Assembly: GCA_920105625.2 (NCBI GenBank)
Contig: CAKKTE020000188.1
Location: 374,001 to 438,000, forward strand
From: Clusia tigrina
Taxonomy: Eukaryota > Arthropoda > Insecta > Diptera > Clusiidae
DNA length: 64,000 bases
Direction of reading: 5' to 3'
Below are positions 42,283 to 53,573 of the stretch, one piece after another. The notes below the pieces were generated by a model. It was given only the letters and a program-made list of their open reading frames with translations. It was not told the origin of the DNA and did no database searches. The translations under genes and the position numbers were made by a program. Each line of letters opens with the position of its first letter. The stretch's first letter is position 1.

Positions 42283-43721
42283 CCTCCCCCATTTGTTAAA
42301 GGATTCTCCTGGATCTTTTCTTTCTTTACATTATTTTTTATACTTATGCTTACATTTCTATTTTTGACTTTATACATTATTATTAGTACAATTACAACGA
42401 TACAAACTATTGCTACGGTTGATATATTTGACACTTGTGTATGTATTTTTAGTTCTTTAATTTTTTCAATATTTTCCAACTGTTTTGTTACTATTTCCTC
42501 AAAGGTTAATTCGTTAGTGAAATTATATTGCTCTTTTGGTTTAGTTTCAATAAAGTTTTGTAGATAAGTTTCTTTGTTATTGTAGAAATTCTCATCTTCT
42601 ATGGTAATTGAACAGTTTGTGAATTCTATTAAATTGTTGTTTTTTACAATATTTTCTGTTTCCAATAGACCACATTTATGTCTGACAAGTGTTTCTTTAT
42701 TATTTCTCAATAAAATTATACCATCGTCTATGGTCTTTATTTGTTTTTTTATATCATATACTAATTTACAATTGTTAGAAAAGATACAATGTTTGCTTAA
42801 TTTTAGTTCTTTCAAGTTTTTTTCTTGTTGGTATGTATACGATTTATTCTGTATGCTTACTATTTGCTCGTATTCGCTATCTATTCTGAAGTCTTGGCTG
42901 TTAGTAATGGGTGCTATTAGAATTACTTTTGTTTGTATGAAGTTAGTAGGTATTTTGATTGCAAATATTAGTGCATCGTTATGGAACATTACCCCTGTTT
43001 TGATTAATTTAATTTTATAAAAGTCAATGTTATATTTGTCTATTTCTTCGGTGGTTAGTATTGATGGATGTAGTAAGTTATATCTAGTAGATGCTATCGT
43101 GTCGAGTATATCGTCTATCTTATCTTGAAAAAATTTTAGTTTTATAATTTGGTCGTGGAATATTATATTACTTCTAATATCATTGTCGTGGGTTGGAAAG
43201 GTGTTGACATATTGTTTAATTTTTTTTGGATCATCTTGTATTGTTGCTTTAAGTATGTTTATAGAGTCATTAAAGTTAGTGTTAATATTAACTTGTTTAT
43301 TTGTGGTTTCTATAGCTTGGGGACTATTGATCTGGTTAAGTTTTAAATGTTCGAGTATGTTTTCTCGGTCTTCGTCGTCCATTATGCCAAATAACCATTT
43401 ATATGACGTACCGACAACATTCAACAATCCACGTTTCTGTCTATCATGGGGGGTCAGTGATCGTATTTTCGAACGCAATGTTGCGATTTCGACATTAAGT
43501 TGATGTCTATTTTCTCCTGATATGCTTTCTATATTTTGCTCTAAACTGTTTACCACTGCTATTAATTCTAATGGGTCTATAATATGCACTATGATATCGG
43601 TTTTGTCAATAATTTCAACTGTTTCCAGTGTTGTGAATCCTCCTTCAGATTGGATGGGAGTGATCTTCACCATTGCTGATGTCGGGGTTATACCTACAAG
43701 TAGTAGTATTATGACGATCAC
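42177..43721 (-). CDS. env: Errant-A envelope glycoprotein, uninterrupted frame
   Basis: A 514-residue open frame. Hydrophobic signal peptide (residues 1-16, MIVIILLLVGITPTSA), a furin-type site RQKR at 94-97 followed by GLLNVVGTSYKWLFGI, the conserved start of the insect errantivirus F-like fusion subunit, and a membrane anchor near residues 430-455 (VAIVCIVVIVLIIMY) with a basic cytoplasmic tail. Its start overlaps the integrase end by 77 nt in a different frame, and its end lies in the 3' LTR. In the family it is made from a spliced RNA and mediates membrane fusion. It is the only long intact gene of this provirus. Expression is unknown, because the rest of the element is broken. Confidence 0.88.
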   Translation of the reverse strand: MIVIILLLVGITPTSAMVKITPIQSEGGFTTLETVEIIDKTDIIVHIIDPLELIAVVNSLEQNIESISGENRHQLNVEIATLRSKIRSLTPHDRQKRGLLNVVGTSYKWLFGIMDDEDRENILEHLKLNQINSPQAIETTNKQVNINTNFNDSINILKATIQDDPKKIKQYVNTFPTHDNDIRSNIIFHDQIIKLKFFQDKIDDILDTIASTRYNLLHPSILTTEEIDKYNIDFYKIKLIKTGVMFHNDALIFAIKIPTNFIQTKVILIAPITNSQDFRIDSEYEQIVSIQNKSYTYQQEKNLKELKLSKHCIFSNNCKLVYDIKKQIKTIDDGIILLRNNKETLVRHKCGLLETENIVKNNNLIEFTNCSITIEDENFYNNKETYLQNFIETKPKEQYNFTNELTFEEIVTKQLENIEKIKELKIHTQVSNISTVAIVCIVVIVLIIMYKVKNRNVSISIKNNVKKEKIQENPLTNGGGVTYPHLNIQLGSNNNVEVDDINIIIQKYLASAIK

Positions 43722-44473
43722 CTGAAAATTTATTAGGTCGTTTAATGTTAATTGTGTGGATATTTCTCAATTGTGCTTTCCTAAAGTTTGGTGTTTCTTT
43801 GTGTCTTAGATTTCGGTAGTTTTTAATAAACCCTTCTTCTCTTTGTTCTTGGTAACTTTCTCTAGTTCTGTTTGCTTTTTCTATTTGTACTAGTTTTGTT
43901 TTAGTTAACCTGTTGAGGATAGCTTCATTTTTCACTATGTGGTTTTGGGCTTCTGACGGTGTGCATTTAATTGTGCTATGGAATGTATCGTTGTAGTATC
44001 TTACTGCCTTGTTCATCTGGGACATTATAGGTATTTTATTCTCTACATTAAGGGTTCTTATTTTCTCTGTTAAAGTGTTATTGAGCCTTTCCACATCACT
44101 ATTTCCCGTGTGACTATTTGGGTTTGTGGCTTCTCCTTCTAAGAATTCCCTTCCGTTTGTGGAATTTAATTCATTGTCGCAAACGAATTTCTTAACATTG
44201 CCTTTTATCGCTAGAAATTGTTGGATATTGTCCATTATTGTCCAGTTATTTCTATCAGGAAGTGGAAGGCAAACTGCTTGTTTTGAAAATTTGTCGATAA
44301 AGACTATAAAGGATTGTTTACTATTAACATAAGTATCAATATGGACAATCTCGTTCGTTGTCTTTGGAGTCTCGGTGTTTGCGAACCTGTTTTTTATGGG
44401 ATGTCGATCGTACTTGCCGCCCGAATATATATCGCAATTGTTTATTATCCTATGTATTCTAGTTTTAAGCGTG
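43645..44473 (-). pseudogene. Errant-A integrase, core and C-terminus
   Basis: Frame with NNCDIYSGGKYDRHPIKNRF (end of zinc module), VHIDTYVNSKQSFIVFIDKF (first Asp), VCDNELNSTNGREFL (second Asp) and GNSDVERLNNTLTEKI (Glu). It is separated from its N-terminal zinc region (51167-51291) by the 412-like element at 44474. The codons meet in phase on both sides of that insertion apart from the short target duplication. Confidence 0.88.
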
Positions 44474-44932
44474 TGTAAAGATGGGCTCAATTAATTAATT
44501 TAGCGGCGCGAGAGCTTGCGCACAATTTCAATCGGCGACTACAGGAGTGCAGCCAAATATTTAATGAGAATCGAAAGGTTTGGTTTCCAGATCGAATCTG
44601 ATTTATTGATAAAATCTTATTGCTATTTATACTTTTAATTTCTTATGTGCTAAGACTTATATAATATGGTTCTTAATACATAAAGACGGCTTTTGCAATG
44701 TCAGCGGAAAGTATCACGGTCAATGCCAGCGTACATTCGTTCGAGGGCATCGAACATTAGAATGCAACGTAATCAAAAATGTGCGCGCTATTCGCGCTTC
44801 ATAACGTAAATATTCTTATATGAGAGTTCGATGTACTTACGTTGGGTCTCCGCTCACATTGCATGTGCCTACGCCGCGTATGGTGTTGGCGTTTGTGTGT
44901 ATATATATACATTATGTTTTACATACACTACA
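44474..44932 (-). repeat. 412-like 3' LTR
   Basis: 459 bp. The internal edge at 44932 is followed by CCCTTATCC, the complement of a purine-rich tract. Confidence 0.92.
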
Positions 44933-45028
44933 CCCTTATCCTACTGGGAAAAAAAATTTTTGTTGGTGTTTAAACCAAAAAATTTTTTTTTTATAAAAGT
45001 ATTTATGTTATATTAATTACTTAAAATT

Positions 45029-46320
45029 TTACTTGTTTATCTTTACAATGGTGTATATTTTTTTTAATAAGTTTTTATGGAGTTCTTTTATTTCTCCTTT
45101 TATTTCTAATAGACAATTTACATTCCGAATTTCAATTACTCTATAAGGACCATTGTAGGGTTTTTGGTTTTTCTTTCTATTCATATTTCTTACTAATACC
45201 ATATCTCCTATATTTAAATGTAGTGTGTTTATGTGTTTTTGCCGTACAATACTTTTTTGTAGTTTCGATTTTTCGATTAATGCTTTTGCATTTTTTATTG
45301 AATAATGTAATCTAATTCTGAGTTCGTTAGCGTAGTTATCCATATTGTATATTTTTGGATTTTCTTGGCTGTCAGTACTTGAGAGGTGTGGTAATTTGCC
45401 ATATACAAGCTCAAAAGGTGTGTATTGTGTGTCTACATGGGGGGTTGTATTATATGCAAATGCAGAGAACGGGATCCAATTGTGCCAGTCATAGTCGTTG
45501 GTAAAAGATAACATGAATTCATTTAATACGCGGTGATTTCTTTCTACTGATCCTAATGTTTGGTGATGGTATGGTGTTGAGAATTGTTGTTCAATGTCTA
45601 GTAATTTGCAAATGTTGTACATGAGCTCATTTGCGAACTCAGTGCCTCTATCTGATTTTAATGTCTTAAAATGGCCATATTTAGGATGCATTGTTCTACT
45701 ACTGTTTTAGCTACGGTTTTAGCGTCTTTGGTTTCTATTGGGTGTGCTATTACAAATTTTGTCAGTTCGCACTGTATTGTGAGTATGTATATGAATCTGT
45801 CTGACATTCTTAGTGGTCCAACTGTGTCTATTTCAAGTACTTCAAAACTTGTGTTTGGTGTGTCTGTTATTATTTCTTTTTCGTGTATATGTTTAGTTAT
45901 TTTGCTCTGTGCGCATTTGTCACAGTTTTTTATAAAATCTTTCACCATTCGACTCATATTTTTCCACACATATCTTTGTTTTAGTTTTAGAGTGGTTTTT
46001 CTTATACCAAGGTGTCCTCCATGTGTTGAGTTGTGGTATTCATTTATTAATTTATATTTAATTATATCGTTTTCAATTCTTTTAGGGGTTTCATATATAA
46101 TAATCTTGTATGCGAAACGATTTTCTTTAATATGCTGTTCTTGCAGCTTGTTAAATATATTTTTAAATTCACCTTCAAAAATTATATCTTTATTCGATAG
46201 CGCTAAAATGTCGACTTTTAATTTTTTTATTTCAGATGCTAACTTCTCCATAATCGAAACGTATTTCGTATAGTTATCACTAGATCTACTATGCATAGTT
46301 TTTGTATTAAGAGGTGACAA
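45029..46320 (-). pseudogene. 412-like integrase
   Basis: 46320-45658: HNSTHGGHLGIRKTTLKLKQ and CDKCAQSK (HHCC), FEVLEIDTVGPLRMSDRFIY (first Asp). 45691-45029: KSDRGTEFANELMYNIC (second Asp), STPYHHQTLGSVERNHRVL (Glu), then DMVLVRNMNRKKNQKPYNGP (C-terminal fold). The two frames overlap out of phase at about 45675. All catalytic residues are present. Confidence 0.9.
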
Positions 46321-46459
46321 CTTCTCCCAGAATCGAAACGGATTTCGGTGGATTATCGTTGTACCTTACGCGCAATATATTCGTATCTTTTTCATAGATT
46401 AATTGAGTACTCTTCATATTTATATCGTTCGCTTTTTCAAATTTCAATTTTGCAATGTA

Positions 46460-46912
46460 TCAGACGTCAGTGATAGATGTACAGTCCCAGATATGAAGTT
46501 GATCAGACTTCTCTTGGGTTTTGTATTTTACTTGTTTTTGTTGGTCTGCATGTTTTTTGGCAGCCATTCCCCTTGTTATAATTAATGTTCTTTTAGCTTT
46601 TTCATCGGTTTCTTTAGGAATCATTTGTTTTAAAGTTTTTGAATCAATTTTGATTCTGGAAAGTGCGTCTGCGTTGGTATTTGATTTTCCTTTTTTGCAT
46701 ATTATTTCGAACTCATATTCTGATAGGTCTAGTCGTATCCTTGTCAGTTTAGAGGGAGGGTTCTTGTGGACGAAAAGCGACACTAATGGTCTGTGGTCCG
46801 TTACCACGAGGAACTTCCTTCCGAATAGATATGGCCTAAAAAACTGTATGCCCCAATGTATTGCAAGTAGTTCTTTTTCAATTGTTGATTTATTTATTTC
46901 ATGTTTTAACAA
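46460..46912 (-). pseudogene. 412-like RNase H
   Basis: Frame with INKSTIEKELLAIHWGIQFF, FLVVTDHRPLVSLFVHK and GKSNTNADALSRI, followed by a Lys-rich linker to integrase. The start of the domain (LSQGEIGEDVPISYASKS-type sequence) lies in another frame at 46910-46980, so one shift separates it from RT. Confidence 0.88.
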
Positions 46913-46952
46913 GGACTTGCTTGCGTAGGAAATTGGAACATCTTCTCCAATT

Positions 46953-48727
46953 TCACCTTGCGATAGTACTGCACCTAGAGCGTTTTGTAAAGTCTGGATA
47001 TCTCAGTATTGGTGGGTTCATCAATTTGTTTTTTAAAGTGCTGAATGCTGTTTGTCGTTCCTCGCTCCATACAAAAGGTTTGCCTTTCTTTAGAAGGTTA
47101 TTCAAGCTTTTTGTGATACTCGCAAAGTTGGGTATAAATCTACGATAGTAGTTGCAAAATGCAATAAATCTTCTTACCTCATCTGGGTTTTTTGGGGTAG
47201 GGTATTTCTTAATTGCTTCGTATTTTGCTGGATCAGTTTTTATACCATGTGGGGTGATCAAATGGGCTAGATAAACTACTTCGGGTCTTAGAAAATGACA
47301 TTTTGACGGATTCAGCTTCAAATTGTATTGACGCAGTGTTTCAAATATTTTTCTTAAATTTTCATTGTGATGTGTGAGGCTGCCTCCGAATACAATTATA
47401 TCGTCTACGTAAAGGAAAGCATTAGAACCTAAACCTGCCAAGGCCAATGTAAGCATTCTTTGGAAACTGTTAGAGGATATTTTCAATCCAAAAGGGAGTC
47501 TCGTAAATTGGTAATGTCCATTTGTTGTTGAAAATGCTGTTAAGGGCCTGGAGTTCTTGTTTAGTGGAATTTGGTGAAAAGAGTTCGTCATGTCCAGAGT
47601 AGAGAAGTATTTTGCTCTACCTAGTCCGTCTAGTACATCCTCCAATCTCGTTAATGGGAATTTATCGCTGGTTAGTTTATCGTTTAATTTCCTATAGTCA
47701 ACTACTAGTCTCCATTTTTTGTCTTCATTATCGTGAGTTTTCTTAGGAACCAATAACAATGGTGAGTTGTAAGGGCTGTTTGATTGTTCAATTATTTTGT
47801 CCCTGAGCAGTTTCTGTACCTGTTTTTCTATATCTTCATGTTGTATTTGGGGTAAACGATAATTTTTTATATAAACCAGTGAATTGTCTATGATGGATAG
47901 GTTTTGAGTGTAGAAGTTGATTGCAGTAAGTGGTTCATCGTCCAGATGAAATATATCTTGATATTCTCTGAACATATGGATTAGTTCTTCCTGTGTTGTT
48001 TTATCGGAAATTTTTAATTGTAGTGTTTCTAGTAATTTGTTGAATCTGTTATTGTCATGTTTGCTACGTTCGTTTTTTGTATAGTACAAAATATCATAGT
48101 TTTTCAAAGGCTCAGTTTTTATTTGTATATTTTTTAATTGTATCTGGTGGTCATTTGTATTTATTAGTTTGATGTGTCTCATTCCCTTTGCTGGTACTAT
48201 TGTATTTGCTACAAATACGCCTTTTTCTATTTCACTATTTAACACTAATTTGTCTTCTTTTATTTCTAAATTTATATGTTGAATTATTTCTGTTCTTGCG
48301 GGTATCGTTATGTATGGAGTGTGTAGTAAACGAGTTTCCATTGGTAGCGTTATGTCTGTGTCTGTTATCGTGATTGTTACGGTGAATGTTTCATAGTCAA
48401 TTTTGCACAGAAATGCTGATAAAAAGTCTCTTCCGAGTATACCATCGGTTTCTATGGAAAATGTGTCTTTTACTATATGAAATTCTTGTTTAATGTTTTG
48501 TTGTTGTATTCTGAATTTTAGCTGTGATTTTCCTAATGAATGTACCTCTTCATTTGTTATCCCCGTTAGCTTGCATTTATCTATTGAGGAAATTATTTGG
48601 TCATCGCTTTTTTGCTTGCAAACAGAGATATCAGCTCCGGTGTCAATTAAAAATGTTAAGTGTTGCTGTAGATTTGTGCAATGTAAAGTTATGTAGTTTG
48701 TTAAGTTATTTGATATTTTGTAGATAT
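46953..48727 (-). pseudogene. 412-like protease and RT
   Basis: One open frame from about 48700 to 46953. The protease has LIDTGADISVCK (48633-48650) and DGILGRDFLSAFL. RT has KKWRLVVDYRKLNDKL, YFSTLDMTNSFHQIPL, FTRLPFGLKISSNSF and the catalytic AFLYVDDIIVFGGS, ending in the connection domain (FCNYYRRFIPNFASI). The Met at 48341 is internal: translation would come by frameshifting from gag, which is in a different frame. Intact through RT, then a frameshift at about 46960. Confidence 0.9.
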
Positions 48728-50011
48728 TTAATTTTCGTTGTGGTTGTAGTTGTTGCCCGGAGGGATATAGTCGTGGTCCTCCGGGACCTGGTCGTTTCCC
48801 TGGGCGTTTATTGTGTATATATTGTTACGTTGTCTGTTGTTTTGGTTCTGGTTTCTATTGTAATTGCTGTCATAGTTTCTGTTGTAATTGTTATTGTAAT
48901 TATTGTTGTTATTGTAGTTGTTTTTATAGTTGCTGTTGTAATTACGATGTCTATAGTTCCCATTGTTGCTTTGTGTTTGATTGGCATACCGTCTGTTGCC
49001 GTTATATTGGTTATTATTGTTGTTTCTATTGTTTCGTTGTAAGTCGTTTTTGTTGTTGTTGTTGTTTCGAGTATGATTATAATTGGTGTTGTTGTTATAT
49101 CGGTTATTCGTGTTGTTGTAATTACTGTATCTTCTGAATTCTTTATTGTTTTGATTTATGGCAAAAATTTTATTAGTATTGGGTACAGATTGTTCTAGGT
49201 CTAGTGCGAGATTTACTGCTTCATTTAATGTTTTGGGTTGTGCTGCTAGTATGATTGGTTTTAAGTTATCTTTGAGTCCGTTTTTGAAAGTGATTAAAGC
49301 ATATGACTCATTCGTTTTTGCTATTGCAGACTTCTCAGTTGCTGTTACGTTTGTTCCTAGATTTTCAATTTGTAGTGTAGTGAGTTCGGAAATCAGTGTC
49401 AAAATTCGTTCTTTGAAGGAACTGACAGATCCTTTTTGTATAGTATTTATCAATTGTGAGTATACCTGTGTAATGGTTGAGTGGCTCTTATATCTGGACT
49501 TTAGTGTGCTTAGTAATGTATCAAGATTGTCGAGTATTAATGTAGTACCTATTGCTGTTTTAACATTGATGCTAAGTTTTACGTGAAAAATGAAATCAAG
49601 GAGTGTCTTCTTACCCTCTGGCGTTAGTGGATCGTTCAACAGTGTGCATATTTTGCAAAATGAGTCTATTTCTTTATAGTTTCCAGTAAATTCTGGAATT
49701 ACTTTGATTGCTGTTTCTATTTTGAAGTCTGTCATGGTGGTGGCTTTGGTTTCTTCTATGTTTTCGTCTGTCAAATTTTGTAAATTATTTTCTATTATAT
49801 GTTCTATGTAATTGCTGTAATTTTTAAATAAGTCTGTCGGTTTTACTTGGTTAATGTGAGATAATGCGGCGACTTCTAGTTTGAACAATGTCGAATAACT
49901 TTGTAAATCTTTTTGTAGTGCTTCTACATATGAATATGAATAAATTCTTCTTGGTGTTTTCTTTAACTTTGTTACTAAGTTTTCTAAATTTTTTAATGAG
50001 TTTAATTCCAT
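48728..50011 (-). CDS. gag: 412-like gag, Asn-rich C-terminus
   Basis: A 427-residue open frame (MELNSLKNLENLVTKLKK). Residues about 100-290 are the gypsy-group capsid region (VIPEFTGNYKEIDSFCKICT, SSFKERILTLISELTTLQ). The last 130 residues are mostly Asn with Tyr/Arg, replacing CCHC knuckles as the likely RNA-binding tail. That composition is common in fly elements of this lineage. It appears intact. Confidence 0.87.
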   Translation of the reverse strand: MELNSLKNLENLVTKLKKTPRRIYSYSYVEALQKDLQSYSTLFKLEVAALSHINQVKPTDLFKNYSNYIEHIIENNLQNLTDENIEETKATTMTDFKIETAIKVIPEFTGNYKEIDSFCKICTLLNDPLTPEGKKTLLDFIFHVKLSINVKTAIGTTLILDNLDTLLSTLKSRYKSHSTITQVYSQLINTIQKGSVSSFKERILTLISELTTLQIENLGTNVTATEKSAIAKTNESYALITFKNGLKDNLKPIILAAQPKTLNEAVNLALDLEQSVPNTNKIFAINQNNKEFRRYSNYNNTNNRYNNNTNYNHTRNNNNNKNDLQRNNRNNNNNQYNGNRRYANQTQSNNGNYRHRNYNSNYKNNYNNNNNYNNNYNRNYDSNYNRNQNQNNRQRNNIYTINAQGNDQVPEDHDYIPPGNNYNHNEN

Positions 50012-50019
50012 GTTTTATT

Positions 50020-50265
50020 TTATTTTCTTGACATTACTTCGGTCAAATCAAATATTGATTTTGCCGCTTTTAAATTTTGTTTTTTGTTATACCTATTATA
50101 CATGGATAACAGTGTAATTCCTCATTGAGCACATACTATTATTAATATGATCAATATTTTTAAATCTTGATCCTCTAGGGATTCAGAATGTTGAACTTGA
50201 TTATTTAGTATTGTGACTTGTGGGTCTCCATTGTGATTTTGAACTTTTGATTGAGTTTTACCCAT
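50020..50265 (-). pseudogene. 412-like small leader ORF, myristoylation-type start and hydrophobic segment
   Basis: An 81-codon frame starting MGKTQSKVQ, a Gly-2 start suited to N-myristoylation, then a polar stretch, a hydrophobic run (ILIILIIVCA) and a basic tail ending MSRK, eight nucleotides before gag. One TGA interrupts it at codon 48 (50122-50124). Because of that stop it is easy to miss. Elements of the 412/mdg1 lineage have, as I recall, a small ORF in this place. Its function is not known to me; a membrane-associated peptide is an inference. Confidence 0.65.
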
Positions 50266-50277
50266 TGTATAAAATTT

Positions 50278-50281
<4 letters not shown>

Positions 50282-50312
<31 letters not shown>
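50282..50312. repeat. (TA)n microsatellite in the 412-like leader
   Basis: About 15 TA units followed by a T-run. Confidence 0.9.
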
Positions 50313-50321
<9 letters not shown>

Positions 50322-50639
50322 TGTTTTAATCTTATCTAACTTATTCTTAAATCAATACAATCTTTATAATTCTATGTTCTAACATTAGGGTATTTTATTT
50401 TATGAATTTTAGTTTTTTGGGACCGCACTGCATTTTGAAAGATTTTTGAGAGATTTTATGTTGTCTTATTACTGCCTTTTTTTTGAAGTGGGTGTGAGAT
50501 TGTAGCTAGGAGTCTTCCTTCTGGATGTGTTGCTCTGCCAGTTGTTGAAATTTTTCGAATAGTCGGTATTCATCTTCTTATAGCAGTTTTAGGATTATTT
50601 TAGGATTGTTTAAAATGTTTGGGTTTTTAATAAAGTGCC

Positions 50640-50708
50640 AGTTTGGCAGGATTGATCAGAGAATTGCCAGTTTGGCAGGAACGCCATGTAAAGATGGCAG
50701 GATCGCCA
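50640..50708 (-). other. 412-like primer-binding site, tRNA-Arg, with extra copies
   Basis: Plus-strand TGGCAGGATCGCCA at 50695-50708 directly before the LTR equals the 3' end of fly tRNA-Arg(ACG) as I remember it. Two degraded copies lie just outside: TTTGGCAGGAACGCCATGTAA (50673-50690), which even includes the first LTR bases, and TTTGGCAGGATTGATC (50652-50666). Confidence 0.8.
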
Positions 50709-51166
50709 TGTAAAGATGGGCTCAATTAATTAATTTAGCGGCGCGAGAGCTAGCGCACAATTTCAATCGGCGACTACGAGAGTACAGCCAAATATTAGTG
50801 TATGAAACGAAAGGTTTGGTTTCCAGATCGAATCTGATTTATTGATAAAATCTTATTGCTATTTATACTTTTAATTTATTATGTGCTAAGACTTATATAA
50901 TATGGTTCTTAATACATAAAGACGGCTTTTGCAATGTCAGCGGAAAGTATCACGGTCAATGCCAGCGTACATTCGTTCGAGGGCATCGAACATTAGAATG
51001 CAACGTAATCAAAAACGTGCGCTGTTCGCGCTTCATAACGTAAATATTCTTATATGAGAGTTCGATGTACTTACGTTGGGTCTCCGCTCACATTGCATGT
51101 GCCTACGCCGCGTATGTTGTTGGCGTTTGTGTGTATATATATACATTATGCTTTTCATACACTACA
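50709..51166 (-). repeat. 412-like 5' LTR
   Basis: 458 bp, TGTAAAGATGGG to CACTACA. Followed by Errant-A integrase codons. Confidence 0.92.
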
Positions 51167-51940
51167 GTGGGATTGTAAATTTTGTTCTTCAACTTCTCGT
51201 AAGCGGCCACAATGCCACAATGGCCGCTGTCGTTTTTGTGAATGTGCAATTTGTTTGTCCAGTTCGTTCTGGCTTTCAATGTCGTTTGCAAAGTTAGTGC
51301 ATTTTACAAATTTGATGTTAGCGTTCGTTCTGTATTCGGTTTCTATTATTTTTTGGAGTTTGTAGTATTCGTGATCGTCAAGGTGTGAGGATATTCCTAC
51401 CTTACCTTTTACTATTTCCCTACATAAGATGTTTAGGGCCTGGTTGTTATTTAAGTCTCTTTTTTCTATGAAAATTCGTTTGATTCCAAAAGATATTGTT
51501 ATCGGGTTTTCTTTTTCTTCGACAAAAACATTTTGTGTTTTAAATCTATTGACAACTGTCTCCAGGATTGGTATGCTGTATCCCACGTCCTCCTCCTGGG
51601 AATGAACTGTTTGTAACTCTATTGAGTCATTATCGTTCTCCTCTGTAGCAGGTATGTTCTGATTTAGGTCTTCTCCGTATGGGTTTAAAGTCTGTGTTTC
51701 CTGCGTCTCTCCGGCATGAGTTTCTTCATGCCCAAGATTTATCTCGTCCTCCTGAATTCTGCTCAAGAAATCTGCTATGTAGTTGGTTTTGAAATTAATA
51801 TAATCTAGTGAAAAGTTGTATTCCCCTAAATCTATCAACCATCGCTGAAGCCTTGGACTTATATCCTTTCCTGAATACTTTGTCATCAACCATTTAAGTG
51901 GTTGATGGTCACTTTCGAGGTCAAATTCCCTGCCAAACAC
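51167..51940 (-). pseudogene. Errant-A RNase H and integrase N-terminus
   Basis: Frame 51940 downward has MFGREFDLESDHQPLKWLMT and NYIADFLSRIQEDE (end of RNase H), a long acidic linker with GEDLNQNIPATEENDNDSIE, then integrase lead-in. A short overlapping frame (51291 downward) holds the zinc module start HKNDSGHCGIVAAYEKLKNK, cut by the 412-like element at 51166. The RNase H N-terminal half lies in another frame at 51941-52190. Confidence 0.85.
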
Positions 51941-52199
51941 ATAAGGTCTGAAGTATTTTACCGCCCAGACGATGGCTAAAAGTTCTTTCTCTATTGTAGA
52001 GTAGTTTCCCTCGTGTTTGTTGAGTGTCCTTGAGGCGTATGCAATAGGATGTCCATCTTGTGATAATACGGCTCCTATTGCGAAGTTACTAGCGTCAGTT
52101 GTTATTTTGAATTTTTTTTCGAAGTTGGGATATCTAAGAATCGGGGAGTTAATTATGATATCCTAGAGTTTTTCAAACGCTGCGATGAAATTGGGATCG

Positions 52200-53573
52200 T
52201 TACTGTTCACAGTTTGACCTTTTTTCAAATATTGAGTAGGCTATTTTTGAATAGTCCTTCACAAACTTTCGATAGAACCCTGTCATTCCAAGAAATGCTT
52301 TGATTTTCTTGGGTGTGGTTGGGATTTTTAAATTTTGAATTATTGATACTTTTTGGGGGTTTGGTTTAAATCCCTGGTTTGTCAGTAGATGTCCAAGGAA
52401 TAGCATCTCCCTCTTTAGGATGTTACATTTGTCTATCTGGATTTTTAGTTTGGCTTTTCTTAGAGTTTTGAATATGCTCCTTAAATTAGTAATGTGTTCG
52501 ACTAGTGAAGTGCTGAAAACCAGTATGTCGTCCATATAGACGACACATGTTTTATTCATTTGATCTTTGAGGACTTTGTTCATCATCCTTTGAAAGGTTG
52601 ATGGGGCATTTTTCAGCCCAAACGGCATACGGACAAATTCGAAGTGTCCTGAGGGTGTAGAAAATGCTGTTTTGTGTCTGTCGTCTTTCTTTACTGTGAT
52701 TTGATGAAACCCCTTAGCGAGGTCAAGTGTAGTAAAGTACTGAGCCCTACCTAATTTGTCCAATAGTGCGTTTAGATTTGGGATAGGGTATTTGTCGTCT
52801 CTGGTGAACTCATTTAGTTTTCTATAGTCTATGGCAATTCTATATTTCTTTTTTGCCGAGTTGTCCAATTTCTTCTCCACTATCCACAACGGGCTGTTAT
52901 ACGGGGAGTTACTTTCCTTTATGATGTTTTGGTCAAGCATTTCTCTAATTTGCCGTTTGATTTCCACCTCGTGGACTTGTGGGTACCTGTATATTTTTGA
53001 ATATAATGGTCTATCTGTTGTAGTGACTATTTCATGAGTCACTTCGTCCGTTGAAGATAGAATGTCTCCGTCCTTGCAAAACAAGTCCTCGAAATCGGTG
53101 AGCAGCCTTAAGGTTGCTTGTTTTTCTTCATGATTCATATGGCTCAAATTAAAGTGTTCGTGGATACTACTGCCTTCTTTAGACTGCAGTGTGCATATAT
53201 GGTGCATATATTCCGGGTATTCGTATTCTTCGAAATACAGTTTATTACCCAATATTTCAACAAACTTTTGTTTATTGTTTATTTTGGCTTTTAATGCCGT
53301 TAGAAAATTTTGCTCAATTATGCCAGACAAATTTTTGTTGGAAAAATTTATGACCTTCCACTGAAGCGTTTCTTCGCAGCGAAACTCCTGCGGAAATGGG
53401 GTCGTTACTGCGTATTTTACTTCCTTGAGCCCGTTAAGGGTTTTATAGTAACATGGTTTTATTAGTACTGTTAGTGGGTAGTTTTCTTTTAAAGAATCGT
53501 GATTTAGAATGCTGATTGTTGATCCTGTGTCAATCAAGCATCTTATATTTTGCTTGCCAATGGAAACAGTCAC
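52200..53573 (-). pseudogene. Errant-A protease and RT
   Basis: A 457-residue frame. Protease at the N-terminus with CLIDTGSTISILN (DTGS). RT with KKKYRIAIDYRKLNEFTRDD, YFTTLDLAKGFHQITV, FVRMPFGLKNAPSTF and the catalytic CVVYMDDILVFS, then MTGFYRKFVKDYSKIA. The frame is lost at about 52230, and RNase H continues elsewhere. The protease flap region is less typical. Confidence 0.9.

Larger units (their letters stand above)
44474..51166 (-). mobile_element. 412/mdg1-like gypsy element in the Errant-A integrase
   Basis: LTRs 44474-44932 and 50709-51166 (TGTAAAGATGGG to ACACTACA) differ at roughly 15 positions, so it is older than the Mag-like element and BEL-B. In minus-strand order: tRNA-Arg PBS, small leader ORF, Asn-rich gag, protease-RT, RNase H, integrase. 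No env. GTG stands on both outer edges, a 3-bp duplication or a 4-bp one that lost a base. The tRNA-Arg primer and the small leader ORF are traits I associate with the mdg1/412 lineage. Confidence 0.9.

Noticed and set aside
45671..46273. Plus-strand 200-codon frame with hydrophobic stretches
   Set aside because: Exact antisense shadow of the 412-like integrase, with no membrane-protein family signal.
48524..49137. Plus-strand Val/Ile- and Cys/Tyr-rich frames of 108-172 codons
   Set aside because: Antisense of the Asn-codon repeats of the 412-like gag.
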